In this document: one piece after another, positions 25,713 through 34,358 of the stretch
How positions within the stretch are numbered: the first letter of the stretch is position 1
Layout: every line of letters starts with the position of its first letter
Position numbers and translations under genes: made by a program
Assembly: GCA_011525745.1 (NCBI GenBank)
Contig: WYBU01000087.1
Location: 37,735-101,734, forward strand
Length of the DNA: 64,000 nucleotides
Direction: 5' to 3'
Source of the DNA: Planctomycetaceae bacterium
Lineage (GTDB): Bacteria; Planctomycetota; Phycisphaerae; UBA1845; UTPLA1
The notes under the pieces: generated by a model
The model's database searches: none
What the model was told of the DNA's origin: nothing
What the model saw: the letters and a program-made list of their open reading frames with translations, nothing else

Positions 25713-27337
25713 GCCTGATCGCCCAGAGTCCGTTGTTCTGGTTTCCCGACGGCACGTCGTTGTCGAATCTCGGCCCGATGTGGGCGCTGATCGGCACGAT
25801 GGTGGCGCTGCTGCTGGCCCCGCTGGCGGTCGGCCGCGGCGCGCGAACCGCGTCGCTGATCGCGCTGATCGGCGCGGTGCTGACGGCCGCGGCGTGTTTC
25901 TGGGTGTTGCCGCGCGTCGGCGAGGGCGGCTGGGCGGGCATGGCGCCGTTCGATCGCGCGCCGATGCTGGTCGTGGATAATTTCAGTCTGTTTTTCACGT
26001 TGCTGCTGTCGCTGTTTCTTTCGGCGATCATCGGCCTGTGGATCTTCGGCTACTACTCGCCGGCCCCGCACTCCGACATGCACCGCAACGCGCCCGAGTT
26101 CTTCGTGCTGCTGCTGGCCAGCGCCCTAGGCATGGTGATAATGGTCAGCACCAGCCATGTGCTGATGATTCTCATCGCGGTGGAGCTGGCTTCGCTGCCG
26201 TCCTATGCGCTGGCGGGTTTCGACAAGCGGCGCCGGCTGGGGGCCGAGGCGTCGCTGAAATACGTGCTGTTCGGCGGCATCACCAGCGCCATTATGATCT
26301 ACGGCGCGTCGCTGCTGTACGGCATCTACGGCACGATGGACCTGGCCGTGATCGCGCGCGGCATGGCATCGCCCGATGGCGTGTCAGTGCTGTCGACCAT
26401 CGCCACGTTTGCGCTGATGGTCGGCATCGGGTTCAAGATTTCGGCCGTGCCGTTCCACTTCTGGTGCCCGGACGTGTTCGAGGGCGCCGCCATCGAAGTG
26501 ACGACGTGGCTGTCGGTCGTCAGCAAGGCGGCCGGGCTGGGACTGCTGGTGCGCGTCGTGAGCATGTTGGCCCAGGTCGGCATCGAGCCGGGCTACGGCT
26601 ACGCGCTGGCCACCGGCATCGGACTGTTTGCGACGCTGACGTGCACGGTCGGTAATCTGTCGGCGTTCCGCCAGACCAACATCAAGCGGCTGCTGGCTTA
26701 TTCGTCGATCGCCCATGCGGGATACATGCTGATGGCCGCGGCCATTCTGGTGCAGGCCGCGCCGGATGCGGCCCATCCCGCGTTTTCGGCGCTGGCGGCC
26801 TATCTGGTGGTGTATCTGTTCATGAACCTCGGCGCGTTCGGCTGCGCCGCGATGGTCTACTGGGCGACCGGCAGCGAGTCGATCGAGGGCTACGGCAATC
26901 TCGGCCGGCGGCATACGTTCCTGGCGATCGCGATGACGATCTGCCTGGTGAGTCTGGTCGGGTTGCCGCCGCTGGGTGGCTTCGCGGCCAAGTACTGGCT
27001 GTTGGTCAACGTGTGGGACGCGGGGATGATCTGGCTGGTGATCGTGGCGGTTCTGAATACGGCGCTGTCGTTGTATTACTACGTACGCGTGATTCGGCAG
27101 ATGTGGCTGGTCGAGGATGACTCGCCGGCGATTTCGGCCCCGGCCGGTGGACTGGCGATCGTTGGATTGTGCTCGTTTGTGATTCTGTGGACGGGCACGC
27201 TGGCCATCGGCACGCTGCGTATCACGGCCGAGGACGCGACGAAATACCTGTATCTCGGCGGTGCGGAGCCGCCCGCGGCGCGGACCGCGGCCGTCTCCGA
27301 CGCGCCGCCGTCAGGTTCGCCCGGCGGCTTTCGCTGA
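25709..27337 (+). CDS. nuoN: NADH-quinone oxidoreductase subunit N
   Basis: 542 residues, third antiporter-like subunit of complex I. Signatures: ILIAVELASLPSYALAGF, GIGFKISAVPFHFWCPDVFEGA (read in pieces), LLAYSSIAHAGYMLM and LVGLPPLGGFAAKYWL. The ATG overlaps the nuoM stop (ATGA), showing translational coupling. It is the last gene of the cluster; a palindrome array starts three bases after its stop codon. Confidence 0.95.
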   Translation: MSLIAQSPLFWFPDGTSLSNLGPMWALIGTMVALLLAPLAVGRGARTASLIALIGAVLTAAACFWVLPRVGEGGWAGMAPFDRAPMLVVDNFSLFFTLLLSLFLSAIIGLWIFGYYSPAPHSDMHRNAPEFFVLLLASALGMVIMVSTSHVLMILIAVELASLPSYALAGFDKRRRLGAEASLKYVLFGGITSAIMIYGASLLYGIYGTMDLAVIARGMASPDGVSVLSTIATFALMVGIGFKISAVPFHFWCPDVFEGAAIEVTTWLSVVSKAAGLGLLVRVVSMLAQVGIEPGYGYALATGIGLFATLTCTVGNLSAFRQTNIKRLLAYSSIAHAGYMLMAAAILVQAAPDAAHPAFSALAAYLVVYLFMNLGAFGCAAMVYWATGSESIEGYGNLGRRHTFLAIAMTICLVSLVGLPPLGGFAAKYWLLVNVWDAGMIWLVIVAVLNTALSLYYYVRVIRQMWLVEDDSPAISAPAGGLAIVGLCSFVILWTGTLAIGTLRITAEDATKYLYLGGAEPPAARTAAVSDAPPSGSPGGFR

Positions 27338-27340
27338 TTT

Positions 27341-27663
27341 GGCACAGCCGCCCCCGGCTGTGAATGTGGCACAGCCGCCCTCGGCTGTGTATGGGGCGCA
27401 GCCGCCCCCGGCTGTGAATGGGGCACAGCCGCCCCCGGCTGCGAATGTGGCACAGCCGCCCTCGGCTGTGGAATGTGGCACAGCCGCCTCCGGCTGGGGA
27501 ATGTGGCACAGCCGCCCTCGGCTGTGGACTGGGGCACAGCCGCCCTCGGCTGTGAATGAGGCACAGCCGCCCCCGGCCGTGAATGTGGCACAGCCGCCCT
27601 CGGCTGTGGAATGGGGCACAGCCGCCCTCGGCTGCGAATGGGGCACAGCCGCCCTCGGCTGTG
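27341..27663. repeat. Array of twelve CAGCCG-palindromes (R4)
   Basis: Twelve copies of an imperfect palindrome built on CAGCCGCCCTCGGCTG, each preceded by GGCA and spaced by 5-8 variable bases (TGAATGT, TGGAATGG and similar), giving a period near 27. It begins three bases after the nuoN stop. Each copy can form a short GC-rich hairpin. Single copies of the same palindrome appear near 30270 and 56020. There are no cas genes and the spacers are far too short for CRISPR. Confidence 0.92.
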
Positions 27664-27967
27664 TTTTCGCGTGGCACGGGCTTCCAGCCCGTGGTTCCTC
27701 GTCACCCCCGCGCAGGCGAGGGTCCAGAGGTTGCCGGCGTGTCGATGGATTCCCGCCTGCGCGGGAATGACGCACTGTGGTTCCGGTCTAAGCATGTGGC
27801 CCCGGCCCGAGCCGCTTCGAATGGCACGTGCGTTGCACTAAGGAGCGTCGTGTTGGAAATAGACGTATTGAGACTCCCGATGCCAACCATCACGACGTTT
27901 TCGGTTTTGACTTTTTGACGGCTCGACTTCTTGACGTTTCGACGTTTCGACGTTTTGCCGACGTTTT
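27664..27967. other. Further palindromes and low-complexity tract downstream of the array
   Basis: After the R4 array come a different hairpin (GGCACGGGCTTCCAGCCCGT, 27673-27692) and a pair of GCG-CAGGCG elements around 27709-27770. A degenerate TTGACG/TTTCGACG tract (27900-27965) runs up to the next gene. No gene is seen. Confidence 0.6.
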
Positions 27968-28405
27968 ATGGCTTCACCTCAAACCATCGCAGCGCTGCGT
28001 CGCCTGTTTGCGGCCGAGTTCCGCTGTCCGACGGCGCGCTGGCACCAGGCCATGCCCTACATCGAGTGGAACGACACCAACGAAGAGGCCGCCCTTCGCG
28101 CCGTCGCCGCCGAGGACCGCGAGCACCTGGCCTGGCTGTCCGAGCTGCTGCTGGCGCGCGGTTCGTCTCCGCCGCCGGCCAGCTACGCCACCGCCACGGC
28201 CGAGACCCACTACGTGCAGCTTCAGGCGCTGCTGCCGCGGCTGATCCGGGCCGAGCGCGAGCTGATCGCCGCGTATCAGTCGGCCGGCGCCGCGCTGGCC
28301 GACGACCCCGAAGCCGCCCGCCGCGTGTCGGAAATCACCGGCCGGCACACGCGGCATCTCGAAACGTTGCAGCGACTGTCGCAACAGCAGCCTCTGGGGA
28401 CATGA
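27968..28405 (+). CDS. Hypothetical protein, possibly ferritin-like
   Basis: 145 residues, entirely helical by eye. Two segments, AVAAEDREHLAWLSELLLAR and ETHYVQLQALLPRLIRAE, carry E-x2-H / E-x2-H-type spacing that recalls ferritin-like diiron bundles, and a final HTRHLETLQ helix could add a ligand. No hydrophobic signal, so probably cytosolic. No Shine-Dalgarno is evident before the ATG; the start is uncertain by a few residues. Confidence 0.6.
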   Translation: MASPQTIAALRRLFAAEFRCPTARWHQAMPYIEWNDTNEEAALRAVAAEDREHLAWLSELLLARGSSPPPASYATATAETHYVQLQALLPRLIRAERELIAAYQSAGAALADDPEAARRVSEITGRHTRHLETLQRLSQQQPLGT

Positions 28406-28528
28406 ACGTACTGCGCGCCGCCAGCGACGTGGGTTGACGCCATTTCTTAACTGTTTTTTCGAACGCAAGCTGTTCTTTCCCCGACTGATTTTGTCAACTC
28501 GGCTGAAGGCCGGTTCAGAGCGCAGCTG

Positions 28529-29584
28529 TCAGGGTGCCGGCTTCTCAACGATGGTGAACCATGCAAACAGATCTTTCTCCAGGTCCATCGGCTCTGGGCC
28601 TTCGTCCCAGCCCAGCGCGCGGGCCTGAGCGCGCACCGCCTGGTCGTCGCTGACGTCGAACGCGCGGATGCGAAAACCGGCGGCCTGCCACTGCTCGCGC
28701 GAAAACGGGGAATGACCGTCGGCCCACGGAATGTATGGCTTGTCCTCCGGAGCGGGCGCCGGGCAGATGTTGTAGATGATCGCCAGCCCGCCGGGCTTCA
28801 AAACGCGATGCACTTCGCGCACAAACTTTTCGTCGGAAACGCCCAGATCAATCAGCATGCGACGATCGACCGGTCTGGCCGGGTGGAGGTAACCGTTCTT
28901 GAGCGTGTTCTTGGAGATGAATACGTCGTAACCCGCGTCGACGGCGCGCAGTACGTGCGGTTCAGCGGGGAAGCGTCCGTGCACAAGCGTGATGCGGCCG
29001 TCGCGTCCGTGGCGTCCTTTGATTGCACCGACGTCGGCCGGCTCGGTGTACAGAGCAGGCAAAAACGTGTCGACATCGACGCCGACGACATCGGCGCCGA
29101 GGACTGCCAGCAGGCGCAAATGGCCGATCGTTCCGTAACCGAAGTCGAGGATGCGCTTGCCCGCCACGTCCGCGAGGCCGTGTTCGGCCAGCACATCCAG
29201 CGGCCGGGCGTATGCCAGCGGCGTGCCGTATTTCGTGTTGTAATAGGTGCGCTCGTCCAGTTCGGTAGGGCGAAGCGCGCTGCGCTTGGATTCGGTCAAT
29301 TTGTTCGCGGTGTCACGCGCGTACCAGGTGCGCGTCGCCTCGTCGCGGAAAACTGTCCGGGGCGTCACCGCCGGAAGGTCGGCGGTAGCCTGAAGGAACC
29401 GCTTCACCCAGGCGGCGCGGATCAGCGGTTCGAGCGCACGGGCTTCGCGGCGCAGCGCATCCCGGGCCGACTCGACGGCGGCCGGCCCCGATGCACTGGC
29501 GGGAGGCTGAACACTCTGCCCGCTGGTGCCAACCCCTGTCATGATGAGCATGGCAAGCGTGACGAGCTTCCCACAAGTCGGCAT
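28529..29584 (-). CDS. Exported SAM-dependent methyltransferase-like protein
   Basis: 351 residues. A signal peptide (about 1-22, LVTLAMLIMTGVGTSGQ) precedes a Rossmann-type methyltransferase fold: motif I ILDFGYGTIGHL, acidic strand end VVGVDVD, and EVHRVLKPGGLAIIYN. Such enzymes need S-adenosylmethionine, normally cytosolic, so an export signal is odd; the protein may instead have another activity. AAGGA lies about ten bases before the ATG, which supports keeping the signal peptide. The acceptor is unknown. Confidence 0.75.
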   Translation of the reverse strand: MPTCGKLVTLAMLIMTGVGTSGQSVQPPASASGPAAVESARDALRREARALEPLIRAAWVKRFLQATADLPAVTPRTVFRDEATRTWYARDTANKLTESKRSALRPTELDERTYYNTKYGTPLAYARPLDVLAEHGLADVAGKRILDFGYGTIGHLRLLAVLGADVVGVDVDTFLPALYTEPADVGAIKGRHGRDGRITLVHGRFPAEPHVLRAVDAGYDVFISKNTLKNGYLHPARPVDRRMLIDLGVSDEKFVREVHRVLKPGGLAIIYNICPAPAPEDKPYIPWADGHSPFSREQWQAAGFRIRAFDVSDDQAVRAQARALGWDEGPEPMDLEKDLFAWFTIVEKPAP

Positions 29585-29731
29585 GATCTTGCGTTCCTTT
29601 TGGTTGCGACGACACGTATGTTACCGCCAGCCAGGGACTTTGCGGGCGCCGCGCCGACTCCCGCTATGAGAACGTTCAGATCAGCGGAAAGACTGATCCG
29701 AAAGAGGCTTCTTACCACCCGCATTCGATAC

Positions 29732-29760
29732 TTTACAAGCTGACCCGGTGAATGTAATAT
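29732..29760 (+). promoter_or_regulatory. Near-consensus promoter of the small lipoprotein gene
   Basis: TTTACA, 17-base spacer, TAATAT. It gives a leader of about 110 bases before the ATG at 29880. Confidence 0.6.
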
Positions 29761-29879
29761 CAATTGGCGACGGCGGTTGAGGTTCCCAAGGGCTGCGGGG
29801 CCTCGGAACGAAATCCGCGGGTTCACCCTGCCTGATCCGCGGAAAGTGGGTATCATCCCTGCACGAAAGGATGACTGGC

Positions 29880-30086
29880 ATGCGATCCCTGCGAATCCTG
29901 ATTCCTGCCCTGTTGGTGGCGATGCTGGGTGCGACGTCTGGCTGCGGCATCGGCCGCACCGAGGCCGAGGTGACGCGCGACACGCGGCGGGCCTTCCTCT
30001 ACGACGCCTACATGCTCACCGACGACGCTTCGCTGCTGTTCCAGACCGACCGGCCGATACGCACGAACCGCTACATCGTCGAATAG
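29880..30086 (+). CDS. Small lipoprotein, function unknown
   Basis: 68 residues. A signal peptide ends in TSGC, a clear lipobox, and is followed by about 45 residues without a recognised domain. The ATG at 29880 is chosen because AAAGG ends nine bases before it; an ATG at 29871 directly touches that site and cannot use it. The promoter at 29732-29760 supports its being a real gene. Confidence 0.6.
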   Translation: MRSLRILIPALLVAMLGATSGCGIGRTEAEVTRDTRRAFLYDAYMLTDDASLLFQTDRPIRTNRYIVE

Positions 30087-30616
30087 CCGGGCGACATCAC
30101 GCCCTTTTTTCGCATTCGCGGAGCGCACCGCGCGACGGGCGCGTTTGAAATCAACGGGCATGCATTGCCTCTTTCGAAGAAGGCGGAGCGCGCCACGGGC
30201 TGGTCCCCCGCCCATGCGGGAGCCGTGCCGCTCGAAACGAGACGAGCACGTACGAACGCTGTGCACCGTCACAGCCAGCCGAGTGCGGCTGTGCCCCAAG
30301 TGCTGAAAACGCGTGCCACGCGGCGATCAACACGGCCAGGCCCTCGAGTTGCCCGTTTACTGGAGCGGCTCGGCCCGCACAGCGGACCGGGCGCCCGAGC
30401 GCTTGACCGTGCCAACTGGGTGAAATCGTGTCGTGAATTCTTTGACGCTTCCGACATCGCCGTCTCACGGGCCTTGTCCGCGATTTGAGCGCGCCATCCT
30501 TTTTCGCTAAGCTTTAACTTTCCTCGGCGCCTCTTGCCCGGCGCAGCGCCGGATTCCGGGCCGCAAGAAGCGCCACGCGCCGTTTGCAGAATGATTTTCG
30601 TGAAAGGGGTCACACG
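30087..30616. other. Non-coding stretch with composite repeats
   Basis: No gene is supported. It holds a hairpin around 30195-30230, a reversed R4-type palindrome near 30270-30295, and a 50-base block (30339-30388) that recurs at 44642-44690. Confidence 0.6.
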
Positions 30617-32365
30617 ATGCACCATCATCGCCGAATCCGTGTTGTCCTGGCCGGTCTGAATCGTCGGGTGTGTCTTCTGATCCTTGTCTCGGCCGGCTGC
30701 CACGCGCCCGGCGCGGCCGACCAGGCGGTGGATCGTGCACCGCTGTTCGACGGCATGGGCAATCACCATCGCGCGATCGCGACCGCCAATCCGACGGCAC
30801 AGCGCTATTTCGATCAGGGACTGATCTGGGCCTTCGGCTTCAATCACGATGAAGCCATCCGGTCCTTCCACGAAGTCGCACGGCTCGATCCGAACTGCGC
30901 GATGGCCTGGTGGGGCGTCGCACTGTGCAACGGACCGCACATCAACAACCCCGTGATGACCGAGCGGCAGACCGAAGCGGCGTGGTCGGCGCTTCAGAAG
31001 GCGCTGGCGCTGCGCGAACACGCCACGCCCGTCGAGCGCGCCATGATCGATGCGCTGGCAAAGCGCTACGGCGATCCGGCCGCGATGCAGGCCGCCGTGG
31101 CGCGCGAGGCCAAGGACCCCGCGTCGCCGGACATGGAGGCGATGATCACCGCCCGGCGGCCGTACGACGAGGCCTACGCATCCGCGATGCGCGAGATGCG
31201 GGCGACGTATCCGGACGATGCCGACATAGCCGTGCTGTTCGCCGAATCGCTGATGGACTTGCAGCCGTGGGACCTGTGGACGAAGGACGGCCAGCCCAAG
31301 GGCAACACCGAGGAAGTGCTGGCGGCGCTGGAAGAGGCGATGCAACTGGCGCCCGATCATCCCGGGGCGCTGCATCTGTACATCCACGCGGTCGAGGCGT
31401 CGCGGCAGCCGCAGCGCGCGATGGTTGCGGCCGATCGCCTGCGGAACCTGGTCGCGGCGTCGGGCCATCTGACGCACATGCCTTCGCACATCGACGTGCG
31501 CACCGGTCGCTGGCGCGAAGCGTCGGATCAGAATGCGGCGGCGATCGAGGCGGACCGGCGTTACCGGGAATTATCGCCGCGGCAGAACCTCTATCGCGCC
31601 TACATGGCGCACAATCACCATTTTCTATCGTATGCCTCGATGATGGAGGGCCGGCGCGAGGCGGCGCTGCGGGCGGCGCGCGAAATGATCGCGGGTGTGC
31701 CGGAGGAGTGGGGCCGGCAAAACGCGGCGCTGATGGACGGATACATGGCCATCGAGCTGGAAGTCCTGATGCGCTTCGGCCTGTGGGACGACATCCTGCG
31801 CGCCCGGCCACCGGCGGAGCACTTCGTCATCGCTCGGGCGCTGTGGCGATTCACGCGCGGCGTGGCCCACGCCGCGAAGAACGAAGTCGATGCAGCGCAT
31901 CGCGAACAGACGGCCTTCCGGGCCGCGGTCCAGCGTGTGCCACAGGATGCACTGATGGCGATCAACCCGGCCGATCGCGTTCTGAAAATCGCCGACTTGG
32001 TGCTGGACGGCGAGATCGCCTATCGCGAAGGCCGCATCGACGACGCCGTCGCGTCGCTGCGCAACGCCGCGACGATGGAGGACGATCTCCAATACATGGA
32101 GCCTCCGGAATGGATTCAGCCGGTGCGACACACGCTCGGGGCGATTCTGCTCGATTCGGGCCGCGTCGAGGAGGCCGAGGCGGTCTATCGCGAGGACCTT
32201 GCCCGCTGGCCGGAAAACGGCTGGTCGCTCTACGGTTTGTCGCGCTGTCTGAAATCGCGCGGCGCGACGGCGGAGGCCGACGAGATCGCGCGTCGTTTCA
32301 ACGAGGCCTGGTCGCGCGCGGATACGCGCATCGGTGCGAGCTGTCTGTGCGTGAAGGGCGCGTAG
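30617..32365 (+). CDS. TPR-repeat lipoprotein
   Basis: 582 residues. A signal ending in SAGC marks a lipoprotein. It is followed by helix-turn-helix repeats of the TPR kind, for example FNHDEAIRSFHEVARLDPNCAMAWWGVAL (read in pieces), EEAMQLAPDHPGALHLYIHA and GRVEEAEAVYREDLARWPENGWSLYGLSRCL. TPRs mediate protein contacts; no catalytic domain is seen. The ATG at 30617 is preferred because GAAAGGGG stands about eight bases upstream. It converges with the DUF1501 gene with 37 bases between them. Confidence 0.85.
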   Translation: MHHHRRIRVVLAGLNRRVCLLILVSAGCHAPGAADQAVDRAPLFDGMGNHHRAIATANPTAQRYFDQGLIWAFGFNHDEAIRSFHEVARLDPNCAMAWWGVALCNGPHINNPVMTERQTEAAWSALQKALALREHATPVERAMIDALAKRYGDPAAMQAAVAREAKDPASPDMEAMITARRPYDEAYASAMREMRATYPDDADIAVLFAESLMDLQPWDLWTKDGQPKGNTEEVLAALEEAMQLAPDHPGALHLYIHAVEASRQPQRAMVAADRLRNLVAASGHLTHMPSHIDVRTGRWREASDQNAAAIEADRRYRELSPRQNLYRAYMAHNHHFLSYASMMEGRREAALRAAREMIAGVPEEWGRQNAALMDGYMAIELEVLMRFGLWDDILRARPPAEHFVIARALWRFTRGVAHAAKNEVDAAHREQTAFRAAVQRVPQDALMAINPADRVLKIADLVLDGEIAYREGRIDDAVASLRNAATMEDDLQYMEPPEWIQPVRHTLGAILLDSGRVEEAEAVYREDLARWPENGWSLYGLSRCLKSRGATAEADEIARRFNEAWSRADTRIGASCLCVKGA

Positions 32366-32402
32366 ACTTCTCTCGCAGAGGCGCAGAGAGCGCGGAGAGA
32401 AA

Positions 32403-33740
32403 TCAACTCACCAATCGGCTCAGCCGCCGGCCGTCGCGCACCAGATCGATCGGGCGGTTGCCCGGGGACAGCAGCTTTTTCGCCGGATCGATGCCGAGCT
32501 GGCCAAACAGCGTCGCGGCCACGTCAGCGGGCGAAACGGGATCGACCGCCGGCTCCGTCGCGTCGGCGTTCGATGCGCCGACGACCTGACCGGTGCGCAG
32601 TCCCCCGCCGGCCAGAGCGATCGAGAAGACCTTGGGCCAGTGATCGCGTCCGCGGTCCTTGTTGATGCGCGACGTGCGGCCGAACTCGGTGGCGAGCATG
32701 ACGAGCGTCTTGCCCAGCAGGCCGCGCGATTCGAGATCGCGAATCAGCGCGGCAAAGGCCTGGTCGATCGGCGGCGTCAGGCCGCGCATGCCGCCGTGCA
32801 CGTCCTTGTGAAAGTCCCAGCCGCCGTAAAAAACAGAGACGAACCGCGCGCCGGCCTCGACCAGCCGCCGCGCCATGAGCAGCCGCTGGCCGATGGCGTG
32901 GCGGCCGAAGGCGTCGCGGGCTTCCGGCGGCTCGGCCTTGATGTTGAAGGCCTCGCGCGCCTGGGGCGAACTGATGAGGCTGTAGGCCCGCTGATAAAAC
33001 GAGTCGAGCGCATCGAGCGCGTCGGATTGCTCGAGCGATTTGAAATGCTGATCGACCGCGGCAAGCAGTCCCTTGCGGCGCTCCATGCGCGTTTCATCGA
33101 CGCCCGGCGGCAGGCTCAGATCGCGCACCACAAACTGATCGTTCTGCGGCTCGCCGCCGATGCTGAACGGACCGAAGGCGGGGCTGAGGTAGCCCGTGCC
33201 GTCGAAGCCGAATGCGCCGCCGGCGTTAGGGATGGCGACGTAAGGCGGCAAGTTGTTGCGTCCGCCGAGTTCATGCGAGACGACCGCGCCCATGCTGGGA
33301 TAGACGATGGCCGGGCTGGGCTTGTAGCCGGTGAGCATCGTGTGCGAGCCGCGCTCGTGAGCGGCCTCGCCGTGGGTCATCGAGCGGATGACGGCGAGCT
33401 TGTCGGCGACGGCCGCCGTCTGCGGCCAAAGGCCGGAGAACTGCACGCCGTCGAGCCGCGTGTTGACGACGCCCAGCTCGCCGCGAACTTCGATCGGCGC
33501 GTAGGGCTTGGGATCGAATGAGTCGAGATGGCTCATGCCGCCTTCGAGGAAGATCAGGATGATCGACTCGGCGACGGGGGCGGTGGCGGCCGGCTGTTCT
33601 TCGGCGGCCTGCGCAATGGCGTGCAGCTTGAAGAGGTCGCCGAGCGTCAGCCCGACTGCGCCGACGAAGCCCACGCGCAACATTTCGCGCCGGCTGGGGC
33701 GAAAGTGGGCCGGATCGAAAACGGGCAGTGGCGTTTGCAT
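32403..33740 (-). CDS. DUF1501 domain-containing exported protein
   Basis: 445 residues. The N-terminus SRREMLRVGFVGAVGLTLGD is a twin-arginine-type export signal. The body matches the planctomycete-rich DUF1501 family, a relative of the alkaline phosphatase/sulfatase superfamily: LIFLEGGMSHLDSFDPKP, THGEAAHERGSHTMLTGYKP, SMGAVVSHELGG, ARFVSVFYGGWDFHKDV and ATEFGRTSRIN. Activity is unknown. The ATG at 33740 starts the usual N-terminus; extra upstream codons are not signal-like. In planctomycetes DUF1501 genes commonly sit with PPC-domain genes; here the PPC gene is divergently oriented at 34359. Confidence 0.92.
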   Translation of the reverse strand: MQTPLPVFDPAHFRPSRREMLRVGFVGAVGLTLGDLFKLHAIAQAAEEQPAATAPVAESIILIFLEGGMSHLDSFDPKPYAPIEVRGELGVVNTRLDGVQFSGLWPQTAAVADKLAVIRSMTHGEAAHERGSHTMLTGYKPSPAIVYPSMGAVVSHELGGRNNLPPYVAIPNAGGAFGFDGTGYLSPAFGPFSIGGEPQNDQFVVRDLSLPPGVDETRMERRKGLLAAVDQHFKSLEQSDALDALDSFYQRAYSLISSPQAREAFNIKAEPPEARDAFGRHAIGQRLLMARRLVEAGARFVSVFYGGWDFHKDVHGGMRGLTPPIDQAFAALIRDLESRGLLGKTLVMLATEFGRTSRINKDRGRDHWPKVFSIALAGGGLRTGQVVGASNADATEPAVDPVSPADVAATLFGQLGIDPAKKLLSPGNRPIDLVRDGRRLSRLVS

Positions 33741-34358
33741 TAAGGACGCTCCGGGAAACGGTGGCCGGCGATCATGATACACAATCGTGCCCGGCGTTTT
33801 CCAGTAGGCAGCACAAGCCCGCAACGAGACGCGCACGCGCGCAACGAGACGCGCACGTCAGTATGCTTTCGGCGCGCAGCGCGAAAGGGGCGCTGCTTGG
33901 TCCGACGCGTTCGTCGCGTTCGAGGCATCAGCGCTTACTGACGTGCGCATCTCGCACCGGGTAACACCGACTCGCAGCCGTCGGCATCTCGCCGTTTGCG
34001 CGGCGGGTTCTGATGCGCCGCGGCGCCGGCGTTTGCGGCTCGGATCAATGCCGCCCGATCAAGTTGCGCCGATGTCGGCGTCAGTGTAGTGGTCCTGGTC
34101 GGAAACGGTGAATCAAATGAAACGCGCGAGGATCGGTCCCCGCCTGCGCGGGGGAGGTAGCCCGTTCGCGCGGGCAGAATGCCCGCTCCGCGCGATGCAT
34201 TAAGAGTCGCGCGCAAATAACCAGAACGATTGTGCTGGGTGGTACGGGCATCTTGCCCGTTCCGGACGGGCGGGACGCCCGTACCGCCCCTCTTCAATTC
34301 GTGCACCCTATTTCCGCGCGATACATCAGGTGCAGACACCGTGAAAGGCCGCAGTAGA
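33741..34358. other. Divergent gap between DUF1501 and PPC genes
   Basis: 618 bases. It contains short tandem GCACGCGCGCAACGAGAC-like repeats near 33820-33860 and the R1 copy at 34208-34300. No small gene is supported; promoters for both neighbours must lie here but none is clear. Confidence 0.55.
34208..34300. repeat. Dispersed repeat R1, copy 2
   Basis: Near-exact reverse complement of 82-174, with the same two nested palindromes and the CAAATAACCAGAACGATTGT end. It lies about 60 bases before the PPC gene and could be read through as a spurious N-terminal extension of it. Confidence 0.85.

Noticed and set aside
27341..27663. CRISPR array
   Set aside because: Repeats are short palindromes with 5-8-base spacers of similar sequence and there are no cas genes; real CRISPR spacers are about 30 bases and unique.
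27222..27775. Proteins rich in repeated SRGRLCHI or AQPPPAVN units, open in several frames
   Set aside because: These are translations of the R4 palindrome array; all frames are open because the period is near a multiple of three and the repeat lacks stops.
34230..34358. N-terminal extension of the PPC protein
   Set aside because: These codons translate the R1 repeat (TGGTPVPP) and carry no signal peptide; the start was placed after the repeat.
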